A stretch of DNA of 25,010 bases from a virus: positions 1-25,010 of the IMG/VR virus record IMGVR_UViG_3300025099_000128; one strand, 5' to 3'. A model generated the notes under the pieces. It saw only the letters and a program-made list of their open reading frames with translations. It did not search any database and had not been told where the DNA came from. Made by a program: the position numbers and the translations under genes. Each line of letters begins with the position of its first letter. The first letter of the stretch is position 1. Below are positions 23,463-25,010 of this stretch, one piece after another.

Positions 23463-23928
23463 CATAGAAAATATGTGTTCCTATTTGTTGTAGTCTTTCC
23501 ATGTTGTTAGTCCAAGAAGGAGATACATAACTAGCATGATAATGCGTAGCTCCCAAGGTAGACATAAGAGTAACACCATCTAAAGCTAAAGCAGATACTT
23601 GATAAGCTGTATCTAAAGCTTCTTTCTCAATAGATGACCATTCTTTTTTACCATCACAGTAGTAACTGAATGCACATTTATTTCTTACTATGTTTCCTTT
23701 CCAATACTTACCAGCATGTACAACTTTACATATTGTATTAGGAAACTTTGAAAGATTAGCACGTTCAATTATTACATTGGCTACCGCTAACTGACCTGTA
23801 AAAGATTCAGATCGAGCTTCATGATAGACTGCCTCTACTAAACATTTTAATTCTTTATCTTCTTCAGCATAAGCTACAGAAGAAAAGAAAATTATACCTA
23901 ATATTATAATGAATCTTATGAACGCCAT
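23455..23928 (-). CDS. Secreted cell wall hydrolase, SleB-type (Hydrolase_2)
   Basis: Residues 1-21 are a signal peptide (apolar IIILGIIFF core, cleavage after AYA). The mature part begins with CLVEAVYHEARSES, whose HEAR with Glu37 is the hallmark of SleB/CwlJ-type lytic enzymes, and continues with GQLAVANVIIERA and FSYYCDGK; the C-terminus has GATHYHA. The family cuts peptidoglycan glycan strands. Export by the host Sec system would allow holin-independent access to the wall. It is far from the holin and the M15 peptidase and sits among early-type genes. A GGAG site lies about eight bases before the ATG; it overlaps the upstream gene by 13 nt. Confidence 0.85.
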   Translation of the reverse strand: MAFIRFIIILGIIFFSSVAYAEEDKELKCLVEAVYHEARSESFTGQLAVANVIIERANLSKFPNTICKVVHAGKYWKGNIVRNKCAFSYYCDGKKEWSSIEKEALDTAYQVSALALDGVTLMSTLGATHYHASYVSPSWTNNMERLQQIGTHIFYVD

Positions 23929-24122
23929 GCTCCTATCTCCAGTCCTATTCTTTCTCTTTGTAAGGATTGTAAGTCATTGATTATGTTGTTTAAATCAGAA
24001 ACACTTTTCTTTCTCATGTCTTCAATAATTTTTTTCTTTCCTTTCACATCACAGTTTTCATTTACTATACTTAATGTATTAGATACATCTTGTAAGGAGT
24101 GTATTAAATTAGTAAGGTTCAT
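23916..24122 (-). CDS. Hypothetical helical protein (68 aa)
   Basis: The start has a strong AGGAGG site placed just after the stop of the 16-residue micro-ORF. The product is alpha-helical and mildly basic (KGKKKIIEDMRKKSVSDLNN). The end overlaps the hydrolase gene by 13 nt. No family is recognised. Confidence 0.65.
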   Translation of the reverse strand: MNLTNLIHSLQDVSNTLSIVNENCDVKGKKKIIEDMRKKSVSDLNNIINDLQSLQRERIGLEIGAWRS

Positions 24123-24131
24123 ATTAACCTC

Positions 24132-24182
24132 CTATATAAAACCTATTAGGTATTCAATTAACATAGCCAATAAATCTACCAT
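24132..24182 (-). CDS. Putative 16-residue hydrophobic micro-ORF
   Basis: MVDLLAMLIEYLIGFI is encoded in what would otherwise be a 70-nt gap. AAGGAG lies exactly six bases before the ATG and overlaps the upstream stop; the TAG is followed at once by the ribosome site of the next gene. The peptide is one apolar helix with two acidic residues, so it could insert in membrane or act as a leader that couples translation. Below usual gene-finding limits. Confidence 0.45.
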   Translation of the reverse strand: MVDLLAMLIEYLIGFI

Positions 24183-24192
24183 AAGAATCTCC

Positions 24193-24381
24193 TTAATGTA
24201 GTCGCCATACATGAATATTATTTTCTTCCTGATCTTCAGGATCAATATTCCATAGTAACTCTAGTAACTCACATGCATCTTCCTTTGAAGAAAATACCTC
24301 AAGCTTATTTCCAACAGCATTGGGAAGAGCATGTAAGTTTTCTAGTGTAGGTTCTCCTTCAATCTGTACTATAATAAACAT
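24193..24381 (-). CDS. Hypothetical acidic protein (62 aa)
   Basis: The 62-residue product begins MFIIVQIEGEPTLENLHAL and ends NNIHVWRLH; the beta-alpha look (a short strand, a helix with SSKEDACELLELLW, a final strand) suggests a small mixed fold. AGG lies about seven bases before the ATG, and the start overlaps the previous gene by 23 nt. No family is recognised. Confidence 0.6.
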   Translation of the reverse strand: MFIIVQIEGEPTLENLHALPNAVGNKLEVFSSKEDACELLELLWNIDPEDQEENNIHVWRLH

Positions 24382-24544
24382 CTTTAGACCTACATTTTCT
24401 TTTATTATCTTCTTTCTTTTTATCAGTTACTACTTGATGCTTTCTTCTTTGCTCCCAATAAGGGTCACGAAAACTAATATGCTCTACCTTCCTACGCCTA
24501 TTAGTTAAATACTTTAAGGGAATCGAGGTACTGATGGTATTCAT
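24359..24544 (-). CDS. Hypothetical basic protein (61 aa)
   Basis: The ATG has a strong GAGGAG site about seven bases upstream, although it overlaps the previous gene by 44 nt. The product is very basic, with RRRKVEHISFRDPYWEQRRK (16-35) and DKKKEDNKRKCRSKD near the end, which suggests nucleic acid binding; this is composition only. No family is recognised. Confidence 0.6.
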   Translation of the reverse strand: MNTISTSIPLKYLTNRRRKVEHISFRDPYWEQRRKHQVVTDKKKEDNKRKCRSKDVYYSTD

Positions 24545-24710
24545 GTTCCCACTCCTCTAGTTCGTTGTTTAATATTTTATTACAATCTCTTACTGATACA
24601 TCTGTAATAGATGTTGCGTCACTATGTCGCAGGATAATACTATCCAAAGATTCCCCACATACAGTATCCTGCGATAAGTTTATCTGTATGTGGTCATGAA
24701 ACTTAAACAT
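24501..24710 (-). CDS. Hypothetical protein (69 aa) whose 5' coding region holds a pseudoknot-like structure
   Basis: GGAGAG lies four bases before the ATG and an extended -10 promoter is immediately upstream, so it is probably the first gene of a transcript with a very short leader. The product starts MFKFHDHIQINLS and ends in an acidic helix (ELEEWEHEYHQYLDSL); no family is recognised. Codons from about 6 to 28 contain two interlocking perfect 10-bp inverted repeats (separate entry). That much structure in coding DNA suggests that the RNA or DNA itself, not only the peptide, is under selection. Confidence 0.6.
   Translation of the reverse strand: MFKFHDHIQINLSQDTVCGESLDSIILRHSDATSITDVSVRDCNKILNNELEEWEHEYHQYLDSLKVFN
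24627..24693 (-). other. Candidate H-type RNA pseudoknot (two interlocked perfect 10-bp inverted repeats)
   Basis: In minus-strand RNA order: CCACAUACAG (24693-24684), a 9-nt loop, UCGCAGGAUA (24674-24665), directly CUGUAUGUGG (24664-24655), an 18-nt loop, UAUCCUGCGA (24636-24627). Arm 1 pairs perfectly with arm 3 and arm 2 with arm 4, 10 bp each, with zero nucleotides between arms 2 and 3. This is pseudoknot topology with coaxially stackable stems and loops long enough to cross them. It begins 17 nt into the 69-residue ORF. The repeats also exist as DNA, so recombinase or protein sites are possible alternatives. Pairing was checked base by base; folding was not computed. Confidence 0.7.
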
Positions 24711-24732
24711 ATTACTCTCCTATGGTTTATAT

Positions 24733-24761
24733 ATTATATCACATTTACTAAAGAAGCGCAA
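24733..24761 (-). promoter_or_regulatory. Extended -10 promoter upstream of the pseudoknot-bearing ORF
   Basis: On the minus strand a perfect TATAAT (24738-24733) is preceded by TGA (extended -10), with TTGCGC (24761-24756), a weak -35, at 17 nt. Transcription would start near 24726, about 15 nt before the ATG at 24710, placing the pseudoknot close to the 5' end of the RNA. Confidence 0.65.
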
Positions 24762-24765
24762 TCAC

Positions 24766-24948
24766 CTACCTTGAAAAGCAGATAGATGATTCTTGAACAT
24801 CTTGATCTTCATAATCAGTAATGAAAGAAAGCATGATAGAGCTTACAACTTCTCTGTATTCTACTTGAGAATACTTAATGATATCAACCTCTTTAATAAG
24901 GTCAATCATTCTAAGCGTGTCTGCTAAAGGCACTTCTGATTTCCACAT
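24766..24948 (-). CDS. Hypothetical acidic protein (60 aa)
   Basis: The ATG at 24948 has AGAGGAG seven bases upstream, so it is preferred over the open frame to 24999. The product is helical and acidic (TLRMIDLIKEVDIIKYSQVE, then ITDYEDQDVQESS). No family is recognised. A promoter-bearing gap follows it. Confidence 0.6.
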   Translation of the reverse strand: MWKSEVPLADTLRMIDLIKEVDIIKYSQVEYREVVSSIMLSFITDYEDQDVQESSICFSR

Positions 24949-24952
24949 ATGA

Positions 24953-25010
24953 TTACTCCTCTGTTTCTGAATCAACAACACGTAGACAATATAAAGCATT
25001 AGTTCTCATG
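24953..25010 (-). CDS. Partial ORF at the right edge (C-terminal 18 codons or fewer)
   Basis: A minus-strand frame is open from the edge to a TAA at 24955-24953, ending MRTNALYCLRVVDSETEE. An ATG is present at 25009, but whether that is the start or an internal Met cannot be told. The ribosome site of the next gene overlaps its last codons, as at other junctions here. Confidence 0.4.
   Translation of the reverse strand, partial: MRTNALYCLRVVDSETEE

Noticed and set aside
24627-24693. Programmed frameshift driven by the pseudoknot
   Set aside because: No X-XXY-YYZ slippery heptamer is seen just upstream and the alternative frames do not give a sensible extension.

Overview
This window looks like about half of a lytic, AT-rich, T7-like podovirus of a marine bacterium. 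The call rests on gene content: a T7-type primase-helicase and family A DNA polymerase, a gp2.5-like ssDNA-binding protein, a DUF3310 (T7 gp1.7-like) protein, a B12-dependent (class II) ribonucleotide reductase, ThyX and a small terminase subunit, followed by large internal-virion-type proteins. The replication and nucleotide genes recall SIO1/cobavirus-type phages (Zobellviridae); that placement is inference. No RNA polymerase, integrase, repressor or CRISPR array is visible. Four minus-strand sites look like bacterial sigma70 promoters, which fits dependence on host transcription.

Layout. Positions 1-7438 (+ strand) are the end of a virion module: a 5'-truncated coiled-coil structural protein, a 1256-residue internal/ejection-type protein, a membrane-anchored coiled-coil protein, an M15 peptidase and a 470-residue protein with a degenerate C-terminal Hint domain. 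The genes are packed with TAATG junctions. Everything from 7435 to the right edge is on the minus strand and is read right to left. The two arms converge with a 4-nt overlap.

Minus arm in order of transcription: a cluster of small early-type ORFs (25010-22579) that includes a secreted SleB-type hydrolase and a 16-residue micro-ORF; replication (22576-16940: primase-helicase, polymerase, PD-(D/E)XK nuclease, SSB, Cas4-like exonuclease, SegE-like GIY-YIG endonuclease); nucleotide supply (16637-13466: DUF3310, class II RNR, two small ORFs, ThyX); tRNA-Arg(UCU); Hsp20; a sugar/methyl-transfer block (GT8-like protein, an 806-residue GT/Rossmann/DUF115 fusion, a methyltransferase); then a 3TM holin, a 48-residue lipoprotein, a cupin protein, a small membrane protein and the small terminase subunit.

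The most unusual object is at 24627-24693. Two perfect 10-bp inverted repeats interlock in the order A-B-A'-B' with no base between B and A'. This is the topology of an H-type RNA pseudoknot. It lies just inside a small ORF and just downstream of an extended -10 promoter. Other regulatory structure includes an SSB gene bracketed by its own promoter and a strong terminator whose U-run touches the next start codon, and an Hsp20 gene with its own promoter, an operator-like palindrome and a leader that may mask the ribosome binding site.
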